From assembly GCA_965207985.1 (NCBI GenBank), contig CBDBND010000035.1, positions 248,001 to 312,000 on the forward strand: a stretch of 64,000 bases of DNA, in the 5' to 3' direction. Origin of the DNA: CBDBND01 sp965207985 (lineage in GTDB: Bacteria > Pseudomonadota > Alphaproteobacteria > Rhodospirillales > Rhodospirillaceae). The position numbers and the translations under genes were made by a program. Below the pieces are notes generated by a model. That model made no database searches, was not told the DNA's origin, and saw nothing but the letters and a program-made list of their open reading frames with translations. Below are positions 1 to 8,199 of the stretch, one piece after another (position 1 is the first letter of the stretch; the number at the start of each line of letters is the position of its first letter).

Positions 1-1
1 C

Positions 2-886
2 GGCCTTGAGGCCGGTCCTCTGTCTCAATGGCTATACAAAGGGTTGACGGATGCCGGCTTCGAGGCCGTGCTGATGGAGACCCGGCAGGTGAAGTCGGCG
101 CTGAAGGCGATGCCGATCAAGACGGACCGCCGGGATGCGGAGGGCATCGCGCGGCTCTTGCAGATGGGCTGGTTCCGGCCGGTGCACTGCAAGGCGGTTT
201 CGTCGCAGGAGATGCGGGCGCTGTTGACCTCGCGCAAGTCGGCATTGGACGTGCTCATCAAGATCGAGCTCTCGCTGCGCGGCGTGTTGCGCAACTTCGG
301 TCTGAAGCTTGGCGCGGTCTCGAAGGGCCGCTACGAGGCCCGCGTCCGGGAACTGATCGCCGGCAACGCGATGCTGGAAGCCGCGGCCGAACCGATCCTT
401 CGCGCGCGGGCGGCCCTGCGCCGCGAGCTCGCCGGGCTGGAGAAGCTGGTCCGTAATCTGGCCAACGACGACCCGGCATGCCGCCTCCTGATGACCATGC
501 CGGGTGTCGGCCCGGTCGTGGCCCTGACGTTCGTGTCCGCGGTCGACGATCCCGGGCGGTTCCGGAGATCGAAGGACGTCGGCCCCTGGGTGGGGCTGGC
601 GCCGGGCCGGAACCAGTCCGGCGAACGCGATATCGTCGGCCAGATCACCAAGGCCGGCGACGCTGGCCTGCGCACGGCGCTTTACCAGGCCGCCACGGTG
701 ATGCTGCACCGCGGGGCTCACAACTGGCTGAAGGCCTGGGCGCTGCGCCTGGCGGTGCTGCGCGGCAGGAAGCGCGCGACCGTCGCGCTCGCCCGGCGGA
801 TCGGCGTGGTGCTTCACCGGATGTGGCGGGACGGCACCGAGTTCCGCTTCACGCGCGAGGCCGCGATGGCGCTTCGCACGGCATAG
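2..886 (+). CDS. IS110-family transposase, 5' end outside window
   Basis: The frame is open from base 2 and lacks a start in the window, so the N-terminus lies upstream. The product has the two-part layout of IS110 transposases: the end of a RuvC-like DEDD domain with the motif KTDRRDAEGIARLL near the start, then a C-terminal Transposase_20 domain with MPGVGPVVALTFVSAV and the GLAPGRNQSGERD segment whose serine matches the position of the proposed nucleophile in this family. IS110 enzymes recombine a circular DNA intermediate and leave no classical inverted repeats, so the element's right end cannot be placed by repeats. The C-terminus (FRFTREAAMALRTA) looks complete. Confidence 0.9.
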   Translation, partial: GLEAGPLSQWLYKGLTDAGFEAVLMETRQVKSALKAMPIKTDRRDAEGIARLLQMGWFRPVHCKAVSSQEMRALLTSRKSALDVLIKIELSLRGVLRNFGLKLGAVSKGRYEARVRELIAGNAMLEAAAEPILRARAALRRELAGLEKLVRNLANDDPACRLLMTMPGVGPVVALTFVSAVDDPGRFRRSKDVGPWVGLAPGRNQSGERDIVGQITKAGDAGLRTALYQAATVMLHRGAHNWLKAWALRLAVLRGRKRATVALARRIGVVLHRMWRDGTEFRFTREAAMALRTA

Positions 887-1567
887 GCGCGGCTGTGCCG
901 TACTGGCCGTCAACAGGAAGAGGAGGAAAGGACCCCACCTGAAGGTGGCGATCGCCGGTGTTCCCTCGCCGGGACGCGGTTCCCGATGATGCACGTGTTG
1001 CCCGCTGTCCGCCGAACCCAATCGTTGTGTTCGAGCACGCTATTCAGATCGGCACTCGGGAATCGCCCTAGACCAGGCATGACGTTGGCGGCCGACGCGC
1101 CGACCACGGACGGAAGCAAGAGCCTGGCGACGGACACTTCCGGGATCGCGAGCCCTTCTGAAGATGGGAAGCTATTCCAATCGACCGTCCCTGATCCGGA
1201 GCCGCATGACCTCCGGGAGGTCGTGAACCACGCTTGGGGCTATACAATCCGGCCCAGGCGCTGAAGCTCGTGAACGAAAAACCGAACCGAGACGGTCGGC
1301 TGTTGAAAATCGTGCTTGACGGGAAACGCCCCATTACGGAAGCCGCATGACCTCCGGGAGGTCGTGAACCACGCTTGGGGCTATACAATCCGGCCCAGGC
1401 GCTGAAGCTCGTGAACGAAAAACCGAACCGAGACGGTCGGCTGTTGAAAATCGTGCTTGACGGGAAACGCCCCATTACGGAAGCGGGCGACCCGACTTAG
1501 CGGGTGCCTTGGAAAATGTTCACAATCGGGAGTTTACGGATATTCCGAGTGTGAGTCTAACCAGTAG
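887..1567. other. Non-coding stretch downstream of the IS110 transposase
   Basis: About 680 bases with no convincing gene. It begins with the untranslated tail of the IS110 element, whose right end cannot be fixed here, and includes a 141-bp direct tandem duplication (1201-1482). A perfect hairpin, GACCTCC-G-GGAGGTC, occurs once in each repeat copy (1208-1222 and 1349-1363). In one forward frame the repeat reads as a protein tail ending in ITEAGDPT before the TAG at 1498-1500, and the first copy ends ITEAA before TGA, so this could be the remnant of a C-terminal coding end, but I do not recognise it. Confidence 0.5.
1201..1482. repeat. 141-bp perfect tandem duplication
   Basis: Bases 1201-1341 and 1342-1482 are the same 141-bp unit in direct tandem, read base by base with no mismatch seen. 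The unit starts GCCGCATGACCTCC and ends CCCATTACGGAA. Its length is a multiple of three, so any frame is kept across the junction. No known IS ends flank it. It could be a replication or recombination duplication next to the IS110 element. Confidence 0.9.
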
Positions 1568-1653
1568 TCATGGCTGCTCCTTTTCTTTGAGGTGGTCCTG
1601 GAAAATCGGACAGTTGTTTAAGGTGTATTCCCCCGGTTACGGAGGAATACGAG

Positions 1654-1935
1654 ATGACGAAGCGACGGAAGTTCACGCCTGAGTTCAAGGCGAAGGTGGC
1701 GCTGGAGGCGCTACGTGGCGACCGGACGATCCAGGAGATCGCGGCGCGCTATGAGGTTCACCCCAATCAGGTCAGCACATGGAAGCGCCAGGCCATGGAC
1801 GGCCTGGGCGATGTGTTCTCGAACGGCGTGGAGGCGTCCCGCCGGGACATTGAGGCCGAGGTCCACGATCTTCATGCCAAGATCGGCCAGTTGACGGTGG
1901 AGCGGGATTTTTTGGCCAAAGGGCTCAAGCGATGA
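1654..1935 (+). CDS. IS3-family transposase OrfA (copy 1)
   Basis: A 93-aa helix-turn-helix protein of the HTH_Tnp_1 (IS3 OrfA) family that binds the element's ends. The HTH is visible around IQEIAARYEVHPNQVSTWKRQ, and a leucine-rich coiled coil follows (DIEAEVHDLHAKIGQL). A ribosome binding site GGAGGAATACGAG precedes the ATG. OrfA overlaps orfB by four bases (ATGA), and a T6G run (GATTTTTTGG, about 1905) just upstream is the kind of slippery site at which IS3 elements make an OrfAB fusion by -1 frameshifting. Confidence 0.93.
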   Translation: MTKRRKFTPEFKAKVALEALRGDRTIQEIAARYEVHPNQVSTWKRQAMDGLGDVFSNGVEASRRDIEAEVHDLHAKIGQLTVERDFLAKGLKR

Positions 1936-2861
1936 GCCGGCCGGAGCGCAAGGCGATGGTGCGCCGCGACGTTTCCGGTCTCAGCTTGAGCCGTCAATGC
2001 GAGATACTGTCGATCAGCCGATCATCTCTCTATTACAGGCTGCGGGGCGAGAGCCCGGCCAACCTGGCGCTGATGCGGCGCATCGACGAGTTGTTCCTTA
2101 AACATCCGTTCTATGGGTCCCGTCAGATGGCCCGTCATTTGCGCCGCGAGGGGGGTGTCGTCGGCCGTCACCGGGTTCGGCGCCTCATGCGCCTGATGGG
2201 GCTGGAGGCGATCTACCGGGCGCCGAAGACGAGCACGCCCCATCCCGAACACCGGGTCTATCCGTACCGTCTCAAGGGCCTCGCCATCGAGCGCCCCGAC
2301 CATGTCTGGTGCGCCGACATCACCTACATCCCGCTCAGGCGCGGCTTCCTTTATCTGGTCGCGGTGATGGACTGGGCGAGCCGCCGGGTCCTGGCCTGGC
2401 GGCTGTCGAACACCATGGATGCCCGGTTCTGCGTCGAGGCCTTGAATGAGGCGCTCGACACCTCCGGCAGGCCGGAGATCTTCAACACCGACCAGGGCAG
2501 CCAGTTCACCAGCTTCGAGGTCACCGGCCGCCTCAAGGAGGCCGGGATCACGATCTCCATGGACGGGCGCGGCCGGTGCATGGACAACATCTTCATTGAG
2601 CGACTGTGGCGCTCTCTCAAGTACGAGGCGGTTCACCTGCACGAGCTGACCGACGGCTTCCACGCCGAGAGGGTCATCGGCGAATGGATCGGGTTCTACA
2701 ACACCGAGCGGCCCCATTCGTCGCTCGGAGGCAAAACGCCGGCGGAAGCCTACGCGGCGGGGCAGCCTGTGGATATGTTGGACAAGACTACCGCCTTGCC
2801 CACATCCCCACAGGCCCAACAACAGAAATCAAATATGATAAACAGGATTCTGACGGCATGA
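1932..2861 (+). CDS. IS3-family transposase OrfB, DDE integrase domain (copy 1)
   Basis: A 309-aa protein with an N-terminal HTH_21 region (FYGSRQMARHLRREGG) and an rve integrase core. The catalytic triad is visible as D in VWCADITYI, D in FNTDQGSQF and E in FIERLWRSLKYE. It lies in the -1 frame relative to orfA, with a four-base overlap, so it is probably made both alone and as an OrfAB fusion. The C-terminus ends NRILTA, one residue different from the copy at 31025-31954. Confidence 0.94.
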   Translation: MSRPERKAMVRRDVSGLSLSRQCEILSISRSSLYYRLRGESPANLALMRRIDELFLKHPFYGSRQMARHLRREGGVVGRHRVRRLMRLMGLEAIYRAPKTSTPHPEHRVYPYRLKGLAIERPDHVWCADITYIPLRRGFLYLVAVMDWASRRVLAWRLSNTMDARFCVEALNEALDTSGRPEIFNTDQGSQFTSFEVTGRLKEAGITISMDGRGRCMDNIFIERLWRSLKYEAVHLHELTDGFHAERVIGEWIGFYNTERPHSSLGGKTPAEAYAAGQPVDMLDKTTALPTSPQAQQQKSNMINRILTA

Positions 2862-3198
2862 TCAGACAGCGGAATACACCTTAGATAAGCCGTCAGACTG
2901 TCCAAACAAGTGGGACCACCTCACTTGTTCAAGACTGAATTTAATAAGCTTTTTAGCTTCTTTGACCGTTGAACTTAGTTCGATATATGGCAATTGCTGT
3001 CTTAGAAGCGGGACGATCTCTTCATGGTCTGCCTGATAAGGAATAAGTCCTATGGATTTTAAGCGATTTTCAATAGCTACAAACTTATGCTTTGTTTCAA
3101 TGGAAGTTCTAAGATAGGGAGAATATGTATTTAAGTAACGCTGCATGAGCCGGATGGCTTCTTTTCGTTTATCTTCTTCTTTGCGTGCTTTCCATCTA

Positions 3199-4032
3199 GG
3201 GTGTGAACCCAATTCAATGTCTTGATTTTACCTAAGCAGGTGTGATTCACAGCCTCTTTTATTGGAGGCAAGAGTGGCACGGTTTGATTTGACAGATGAG
3301 GAGTGGTCGGTGATCGGCCCACTTCTTCCCAAACAGGGGCGCGGTCCTCAGCGTAAGGATGACCGTCAGGTCTTGAACGGTATCTTCTATATTCTGCGCA
3401 CGGGTGCCCCATGGCGGGACTTACCGGAGCGTTACGGCCCGCGGACCACGGTCTATAACCGCTACACCCGATGGGGTGAGCGGGGTGTATGGCAAGGCAT
3501 TTTCGATGCTCTTGCCAAGCAGTGCGAGGACAGTCTGATCTTCATTGACAGTTCCATCGTCAAGGCTCACCGCGCAGCGGCAGGGTCAAAAAAGGGGGCT
3601 TGGCAGAAGGTATTGGACGCTCACGCGCGGGTCGCACAAGTAAGGTTCACGCGGCCGTAGATGCCAAGGGCCGCCCGCTCCGGCTGGACATCACCGGCGG
3701 GCAGGTCCATGACAGCCAAGCCATGGGCTCTTTCCTGGATTGGGAAAAGGCCCCGCTCGCCATCGTCGCTGATAAGGCCTATGGCACCGCCAAAATCAGG
3801 CAGCAAATCGCCGATGAAGGAGCGCTGGCTGTCATTCCTTCAAAGAGCAACGCGCGTCATCCTATCCCGCACGATCCAAACCTCTATGCCCAAAGGACCA
3901 TCGTCGAGCGGTTCTTCTGCAAGATGAAAGACATGCGCCGATTAGCAACGCGCTTCGAGAAATCAGCCAAAAACTTCCTCGCAATGATCCAACTCTTCGC
4001 CATAAGATGCTGGATCAATTGAGTCCACACCC
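3199..4032 (+). mobile_element. IS5-family (IS427-type) element, 834 bp
   Basis: The left end GGGTGTGAACCCAATT and the reverse complement of the right end GGGTGTGGACTCAATT form an imperfect inverted repeat. A TA dinucleotide flanks each side (3197-3198 and 4033-4034), the target duplication typical of the IS427 group. The length matches this group. It splits the N-terminal third of the minus-strand membrane protein gene, and removing it restores that frame exactly. Confidence 0.9.
3274..4022 (+). CDS. IS5-family transposase made by programmed -1 frameshift
   Basis: The first frame starts at GTG 3274 behind a GGAGGCAAGA ribosome binding site (TTG 3262 is an alternative) and would stop at 3660. 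The second frame runs to 4022. They join at the A6G slippery sequence at 3588-3594: a -1 slip gives KKGGLAEGIGRSRAGRTSKVHA, the continuous conserved DDE_Tnp_1 sequence. Catalytic residues are D in IFIDSSIVKAHRAA, D in VADKAYG and E in ERFFCKMK. The fused product is about 249 aa. This two-frame design is usual in the IS427 group, so the shift is probably functional rather than a mutation. Confidence 0.88.
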
Positions 4033-4292
4033 TAATGACTTTTAAGGTCATCTCCTTTTGGAGCAACAATAAAGCGGCGACTAACGCAGTCATTAACCCG
4101 ATATGAATGCTATGAGCGTATTCTGGATTTGAAAGAAAACTCCCGATCACTGTTGGAGATTCCCAGAATCCACGCCAATATTCGCTTGCTGTCCAGGCCA
4201 ACGCTCCAAGATCGGCAATCGTGAGAGCGGCTCGCAATCCCTTTGCCATACGAACATGCTAATTTCCCTTTTTACAAGAGTCAAAGGGACAA

Positions 4293-4712
4293 TTGCGAAA
4301 GAAAATCACACCGCCCGACCTGGCCGACATGGATGCCATGGCGCGTGCCGCTCTGGATGTCATCCCGGATTCGTTGCGACGGTTCGCTAAGGACGTGGTG
4401 ATCCGGGTGGAGGACTTTCCCTCCGATGAGATCTGCAAGGAGATGAAGCTGGAGACTCCGTTCGACTTGCTCGGACTTTATGACGGCGTGGCGCTGGATG
4501 AAAAAGATATCGGCACGTCGGACACCCAGCCGGACATGGTGTTCTTGTACCGCCGCCCCATCCTCGACTATTGGGCGGAGACCGGTGAAGACCTCAACCG
4601 CATCGTCCGCCACGTTCTGATTCACGAGATCGGCCACCATTTCGGCTTTTCAGACGCAGACATGGAACGTCTGGAACGGGAAGCGGACGCTGAAACGGGG
4701 GACACTGACTGA
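4293..4712 (+). CDS. Zincin-like metallopeptidase family protein (PF06262 type)
   Basis: A 139-aa protein with a C-terminal zinc site HEIGHHFGFSD (HExxH plus a downstream aspartate), typical of the small Zincin_1/DUF1025 family found widely in bacteria. The middle contains the usual LLGLYDGVALDEKDIG and PDMVFLYRRPILDYW segments. The substrate is not known for this family. The start is a TTG after AGGGAC; an internal ATG about 40 bases later is possible. It is divergent from the interrupted membrane protein gene. It has no signal peptide and is predicted cytoplasmic. Confidence 0.85.
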   Translation: MRKKITPPDLADMDAMARAALDVIPDSLRRFAKDVVIRVEDFPSDEICKEMKLETPFDLLGLYDGVALDEKDIGTSDTQPDMVFLYRRPILDYWAETGEDLNRIVRHVLIHEIGHHFGFSDADMERLEREADAETGDTD

Positions 4713-4852
4713 TCCCAGTATCCCTGCTATTGTCAAACCAACTGCCGGATGCGGGCTCATCTGAGTGACAGGCTGGCGATTCCTTTCAGTTCTGTCGGAG
4801 CGCATGTGTGTGCCGGGCCGACGATGCAAGTCCCTAAGGAAAGGAGCACGTC

Positions 4853-5392
4853 ATGGCTGAATGGTATGACCTGACTGAACCGACCGATATGGAACTAATG
4901 GTCGGAGCCTTTGATCTCATAGGATATTTCAACTACTGCAAAACCGTTCCGACCCGTACGGTATGGGACATTCTAGACGGCTACATGGATTTGACCGGCG
5001 GAATTATTCAGAAAGCTGGTGGTCGTTTTGTGAAAGCAATCGGTGATGCTGGACTAACCGCCTTTCAAGCTAAAGACGCTGATGAAGGTGTTCACGCCCA
5101 TTTGGAACTCCTACAAAAAGGAGACATATGGCTCAAAGAACACGGCTATCCAAGTCGTGCACGTGTGCGTTTGCATTTAGGATCATTGACGTGCGGCCCT
5201 ATGGGCGCACCGGGTCAAAAGTACTTTGATATTATCGGCCCGACGGTCAATACGGCCACGCGCGTGGGCGTCGAAAGTTTCGCCATGACTCCAAGCGTAT
5301 TCAGATCGCTGAAGCCGGAAACACGCAAACTATTCAAGAAACATACTCCGCCGATTACATACATTTCTTTGGCCGACAAGCATCAGGATTGA
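4853..5392 (+). CDS. Stand-alone class III adenylate/guanylate cyclase domain protein
   Basis: A 179-aa protein that is almost only a cyclase homology domain. Metal-binding aspartates appear in AFDLIGYF and AIGDAGLTAF, and the transition-state Asn and Arg appear in IIGPTVNTATRV; the preceding YFDIIG aspartate fits an adenine-type substrate pocket, so cAMP is the likely product. There is no membrane, PAS or receiver domain, which is unusual, since most such domains are fused to sensors. A strong AAGGAG site lies before the ATG. The gene is AT-richer by eye than its neighbours, which may mean transfer. It converges on the UDG-like gene. Confidence 0.8.
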   Translation: MAEWYDLTEPTDMELMVGAFDLIGYFNYCKTVPTRTVWDILDGYMDLTGGIIQKAGGRFVKAIGDAGLTAFQAKDADEGVHAHLELLQKGDIWLKEHGYPSRARVRLHLGSLTCGPMGAPGQKYFDIIGPTVNTATRVGVESFAMTPSVFRSLKPETRKLFKKHTPPITYISLADKHQD

Positions 5393-5396
5393 TTGA

Positions 5397-5972
5397 TTAG
5401 GGCACCGCTTTGCGCAGCACCGGCAGGATTTGTTTCTCGAACCACGGGTTCTTTTTAAGCCAGCCGGTGTTGCGCCAGCTGGGGTGGGGCAGCGGCAAAA
5501 AACCATGCGGCAGATACTCTTTCCACGCCTTCACCGTCTCGGTCATGGTCTTCTTTTTGTCCTCGCCCAGGTAGCGGGCCTGGGCGTATTGGCCGATGAG
5601 CAACGTCAGTTCGATGTTAGGCAGAAGGGCGCGCAGACGGTCATGCCACAGCGGCGCGCATTCCGACCGGGGCGGTGCATCGCCGCCGCTCTTGGCCACA
5701 CCGGGATAGCAAAACCCCATGGGCATGATGGCGATGCGGCTTTCGTCGTAAAAGGTGTCGCGGTCAACGTTGAGCCACTCGCGCAGCCGGTCGCCCGACC
5801 GGTCATTCCAGCCCAAACCCGTTTCATGCACCCGGGTGCCGGGCGCCTGGCCGATGATGAGCAGGGTTGCTGAGCGTTTCATGCGTACGATAGGCCGCGG
5901 CCCTAAGGGCAAGTGCTCGGCGCAATGGGTGCAAGCGCGGACTTCTTTAAGAAGTTTTGGAAGGTTCGTCAC
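5397..5972 (-). CDS. Uracil-DNA glycosylase superfamily protein
   Basis: A 191-aa UDG-superfamily enzyme. Motif 1 is GQAPGTRVHETG near residue 40 and motif 2 is LPHPSWRNTGW near residue 160; a CTHC pair near the N-terminus recalls the Cys positions of family 4/5 enzymes, but only two of the four iron-sulfur cysteines are evident. The family removes uracil or other damaged bases from DNA. It overlaps the upstream sirtuin gene by four bases (ATGA), so the two are probably co-transcribed and translationally coupled. Confidence 0.82.
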   Translation of the reverse strand: MTNLPKLLKEVRACTHCAEHLPLGPRPIVRMKRSATLLIIGQAPGTRVHETGLGWNDRSGDRLREWLNVDRDTFYDESRIAIMPMGFCYPGVAKSGGDAPPRSECAPLWHDRLRALLPNIELTLLIGQYAQARYLGEDKKKTMTETVKAWKEYLPHGFLPLPHPSWRNTGWLKKNPWFEKQILPVLRKAVP

Positions 5973-6724
5973 AACGCACCAAGCATTCTGTCGACAAAAG
6001 CCGGCACCATTTCCGTCGCCGGGCCGTAATGGCCTTCGTCAAATAGGTCCGCACCGACGGGCCGTTCCAGGTTGAGCTCCACCGTGTGCGCCCGGCCGAT
6101 TTGCCGGACGATGGAAACAAATCCGGCGGCTGGATAGACATTGCCCGAGGTGCCGATGGAGACGAACACATCGCACTCCACTAAGGCCGCTTGAATGCGG
6201 TCCAATTCCATCGGCATTTCACCGAACCACACCACGTTCGGTCTGAGTCCGCCGGCCTCACCACAACCTTCGCAGACATCAGCGGTTGACATGTCGCCTT
6301 CCCAGTCGACGGTGTGCTGACAAAAGTTGCACCTGGCTTTGGAATGAACGCCGTGCATGTGGATGATGTTCTTGGTTCCCCCCGCTTCATGCAACGAGTC
6401 CACATTCTGGGTCACCACCAGGACATCGCCGGGCCACTCCGCTTCCAGACGGGCAAGCGCAGTATGCGCAGCGTTGGGGTTGGCCTTGGCCACTTTATGC
6501 CGGGCCCGGCGCATGTTGTAGAAGGCGTGTACCGCGTCCGGGTCCCGGGCAAAGGCTTCCGGCGTGGCCACGTCTTCAATCCGCACTTTTGACCAAATTC
6601 CATCCGGATCGCGGAATGTCTCCAGGCCGGACTCCTGCGAAATTCCCGCACCTGTCAGCACGACAATGAATGCATTCTTCTCCGGGCTATGGCTTTCGGG
6701 CATAGTGCGCGCCGCCTGGTCCAT
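5969..6724 (-). CDS. cobB: NAD-dependent protein deacylase, sirtuin (CobB-like)
   Basis: A class III sirtuin of 251 aa. NAD-binding motifs are GAGISQESGLETFRD and TQNVDSLHEAGG, the catalytic His is in HMHGVH, and a zinc site is formed by CNFC and CEGC. The Tyr and Arg of FYNMRR match the pair that gives CobB/SIRT5-type enzymes desuccinylase activity, so it likely removes acetyl and acidic acyl groups from lysines, as established for CobB. It is the first gene of a two-gene unit with the UDG-like gene. The ATG at 6724 may be followed by a true start a few codons later (MPESHS). Confidence 0.9.
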   Translation of the reverse strand: MDQAARTMPESHSPEKNAFIVVLTGAGISQESGLETFRDPDGIWSKVRIEDVATPEAFARDPDAVHAFYNMRRARHKVAKANPNAAHTALARLEAEWPGDVLVVTQNVDSLHEAGGTKNIIHMHGVHSKARCNFCQHTVDWEGDMSTADVCEGCGEAGGLRPNVVWFGEMPMELDRIQAALVECDVFVSIGTSGNVYPAAGFVSIVRQIGRAHTVELNLERPVGADLFDEGHYGPATEMVPAFVDRMLGAL

Positions 6725-6787
6725 GGGTCACCGCTTTTGTTGGGCGGCAGGGCCGCATGCTAGCGCGCCTGTGAGGGAGTTTCGAGA

Positions 6788-7279
6788 TTGTCCGTTGGGG
6801 TCTTGTTTGTTTGCACTGGGAATATTTGCCGTTCGCCGACGGCGGAGGGCGTGTTTCGCCACGTCGTCGCCGAAGCCGGTTTGGCTAGGGACATCAAAGT
6901 GGATTCCGCCGGCACTCACAGTTATCACATCGGCGAGCCGCCCGATGACCGCTCCGTCGAAGCGGCTCTCCGGCGGGGCTACGACATGACCGGCCAACTG
7001 GCGCGACGGGTTAAGGAAAGCGATTTTCAAGCCTTTGATCTGGTGCTTGCTATGGACCGGGGGCATCTGCGTCATCTCACCGCCATGGCGCCCGGCGACA
7101 CCTATGAACGTGTCAAACTGTTCCTTACCTTTGCACCCAATAACATCGAATTGGGCGATGCCGGTTTGGATGTACCCGACCCTTATTACGGTGGCAGCAA
7201 AGGGTTTGAACAGGTACTCGATCTGGTGGAAGCGGGCAGCCACGGATTGTTGCAAGCCATTCAGCGCGATTTCCTGTAA
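6788..7279 (+). CDS. Low-molecular-weight protein tyrosine phosphatase
   Basis: A 163-aa LMW-PTP with the P-loop VCTGNICRSPTAEG near the N-terminus (nucleophile Cys, Arg and Ser all present) and the general-acid aspartate in VPDPYYGG near residue 128. Enzymes of this fold dephosphorylate phosphotyrosine or phosphoarginine. The start is TTG at 6788. It is followed after about 50 bases by the fructosamine kinase gene, and LMW-PTP/fructosamine kinase pairing is seen in other bacteria, where the phosphatase is proposed to act on sugar or glycated products. Confidence 0.9.
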   Translation: MSVGVLFVCTGNICRSPTAEGVFRHVVAEAGLARDIKVDSAGTHSYHIGEPPDDRSVEAALRRGYDMTGQLARRVKESDFQAFDLVLAMDRGHLRHLTAMAPGDTYERVKLFLTFAPNNIELGDAGLDVPDPYYGGSKGFEQVLDLVEAGSHGLLQAIQRDFL

Positions 7280-7328
7280 AATCCTTGTAACGAAAAAAAC
7301 ATCTGGATCTTGTAACTCTGGCAGTGGC

Positions 7329-8177
7329 GTGTCGTTAGACACACGAAACCGTATTCGCCGCGCCCTTGATGTGGACGTGGTGAAATCCGTTCCCTTAGCC
7401 GGCGGCTGCATCGGCGACGTGCAGGCGATGGACCTGAGTGACGGCCGGCGCGTCGTGATCAAAACCGGTGGACGGCAGCTCGATCTCGAAGCCTGGATGC
7501 TTAAATACCTGGCGAGCTACTCCAGGCTGCCGGTTCCGGACGTGCTGTATTCCTAGAAGGACCTTTTGGTGCTCTCGCATCTGGAGACATCTGGTCCTCT
7601 CAATGCTTCAGTTCAAGAAGATGCCGCAGATCATCTTGCCCGTCTTCATCGTGTGACGGGCCGGCACTTTGGCTTGGAACGGGACACCCTGATCGGTGGA
7701 CTACGCCAGCCCAATCCGGAAACTTCATCATGGCGGACTTTTTTTGTCGAGCAGCGTCTGCATTTTATGGGACGTCAGGCCATGGACGCGGGACGGTTGC
7801 CCGCATCCCTGTTCAAGCGCATTGAAACCCTGTGCGGCTCTCTCGGCAGGTGGATCGAGGAACCGGCAGCACCGGTCCTGATTCATGGGGACATGTGGAC
7901 AGGCAACGTGTTGTGCCATCGGGGCCGCATTGCCGGGTTTGTCGATCCGGCGATCTATTACGCCGATGCGGAAATCGAACTCGCGTTTTCAACTCTGTTT
8001 GGCACTTTTGGCGATGCCTTCTTCGACCGCTACCAGGAACATCGGCCTTTGGCGCCCGGCTTCTTTGAAGAACGGCGCGATCTTTACAATCTCTATCCAC
8101 TGCTGGTGCACGTGCGGCTGTTCGGCGGTAGTTATGTCAACAGCGTAGAATGGATTGTGAAAAAATTCGGCGCTTAA
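7329..8177 (+). pseudogene. Fructosamine kinase with an internal in-frame TAG
   Basis: The frame starts at GTG 7329 (VSLDTRNRIRRAL), runs to TAG at 7554-7556, and resumes in the same frame to 8177, giving 283 codons, the normal length for the fructosamine kinase/ketosamine-3-kinase family (PF03881). The kinase pieces are all there: VVIKTGGRQLDLEAWML upstream of the stop, and HGDMWTGNVL and GFVDPAIYYADAEIELA downstream. The stop sits in VLYS-stop-KDLLVLSHLE, where family members often carry an acidic residue, so a single GAG to TAG change would explain it. It may be a recent nonsense mutation, a sequence error, or readthrough. The enzyme would phosphorylate glycated lysines for deglycation. 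Confidence 0.8.
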
Positions 8178-8199
8178 GTGCACTTTGTTAGCGACCCCA

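Larger units (their letters stand above)
1588..2923 (+). mobile_element. IS3-family element, copy 1 (1336 bp)
   Basis: The ends are near-perfect inverted repeats: TGAGGTGGTCCTGG on the left and the reverse complement TGAGGTGGTCCCACTTG on the right. It is flanked by a 3-bp target duplication CTT (1585-1587 and 2924-2926). It carries overlapping orfA and orfB and is inserted into the 3' end of the minus-strand membrane protein gene. A second full copy with the same limits lies at 30681-32016; only one base difference was noticed (ILTA versus ILAA at the end of orfB), so transposition looks recent. Confidence 0.95.
1568..4249 (-). pseudogene. Small membrane protein gene split by two insertion sequences
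   Basis: Reading on the minus strand from the ATG at 4249, the N-terminal part (4249-4035) has two hydrophobic segments, around ADLGALAWT and LMTALVAALLLL, and runs into an IS5/IS427 element. Removing that element with one TA duplication continues the frame at 3196 as KVIRWKARKEEDKRKE and on to 2924, where an IS3 element sits. Removing it with one CTT duplication finishes the frame as LEQEKEQP and a TGA at 1568-1570. The rebuilt gene has 169 codons (168 aa): a membrane N-terminus plus a charged, helical cytoplasmic tail. The family is not recognised. The three exon-like pieces joining in frame at both sites is strong evidence for a once intact gene. Confidence 0.85.

Noticed and set aside
32..1021. 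329-residue minus-strand frame across the IS110 transposase
   Set aside because: Arg/His-rich shadow of a GC-rich gene on the other strand; no family resemblance.
1068..1475. Minus-strand open frame with a 47-residue tandem repeat
   Set aside because: It is only the 141-bp DNA duplication read in a third frame; composition and lack of a ribosome binding site argue against a gene.
2022..2822. Long minus-strand open frame across IS3 orfB (and the same at 31115-31915)
   Set aside because: Antisense shadow of the transposase gene; it repeats identically in both copies because the DNA is identical.
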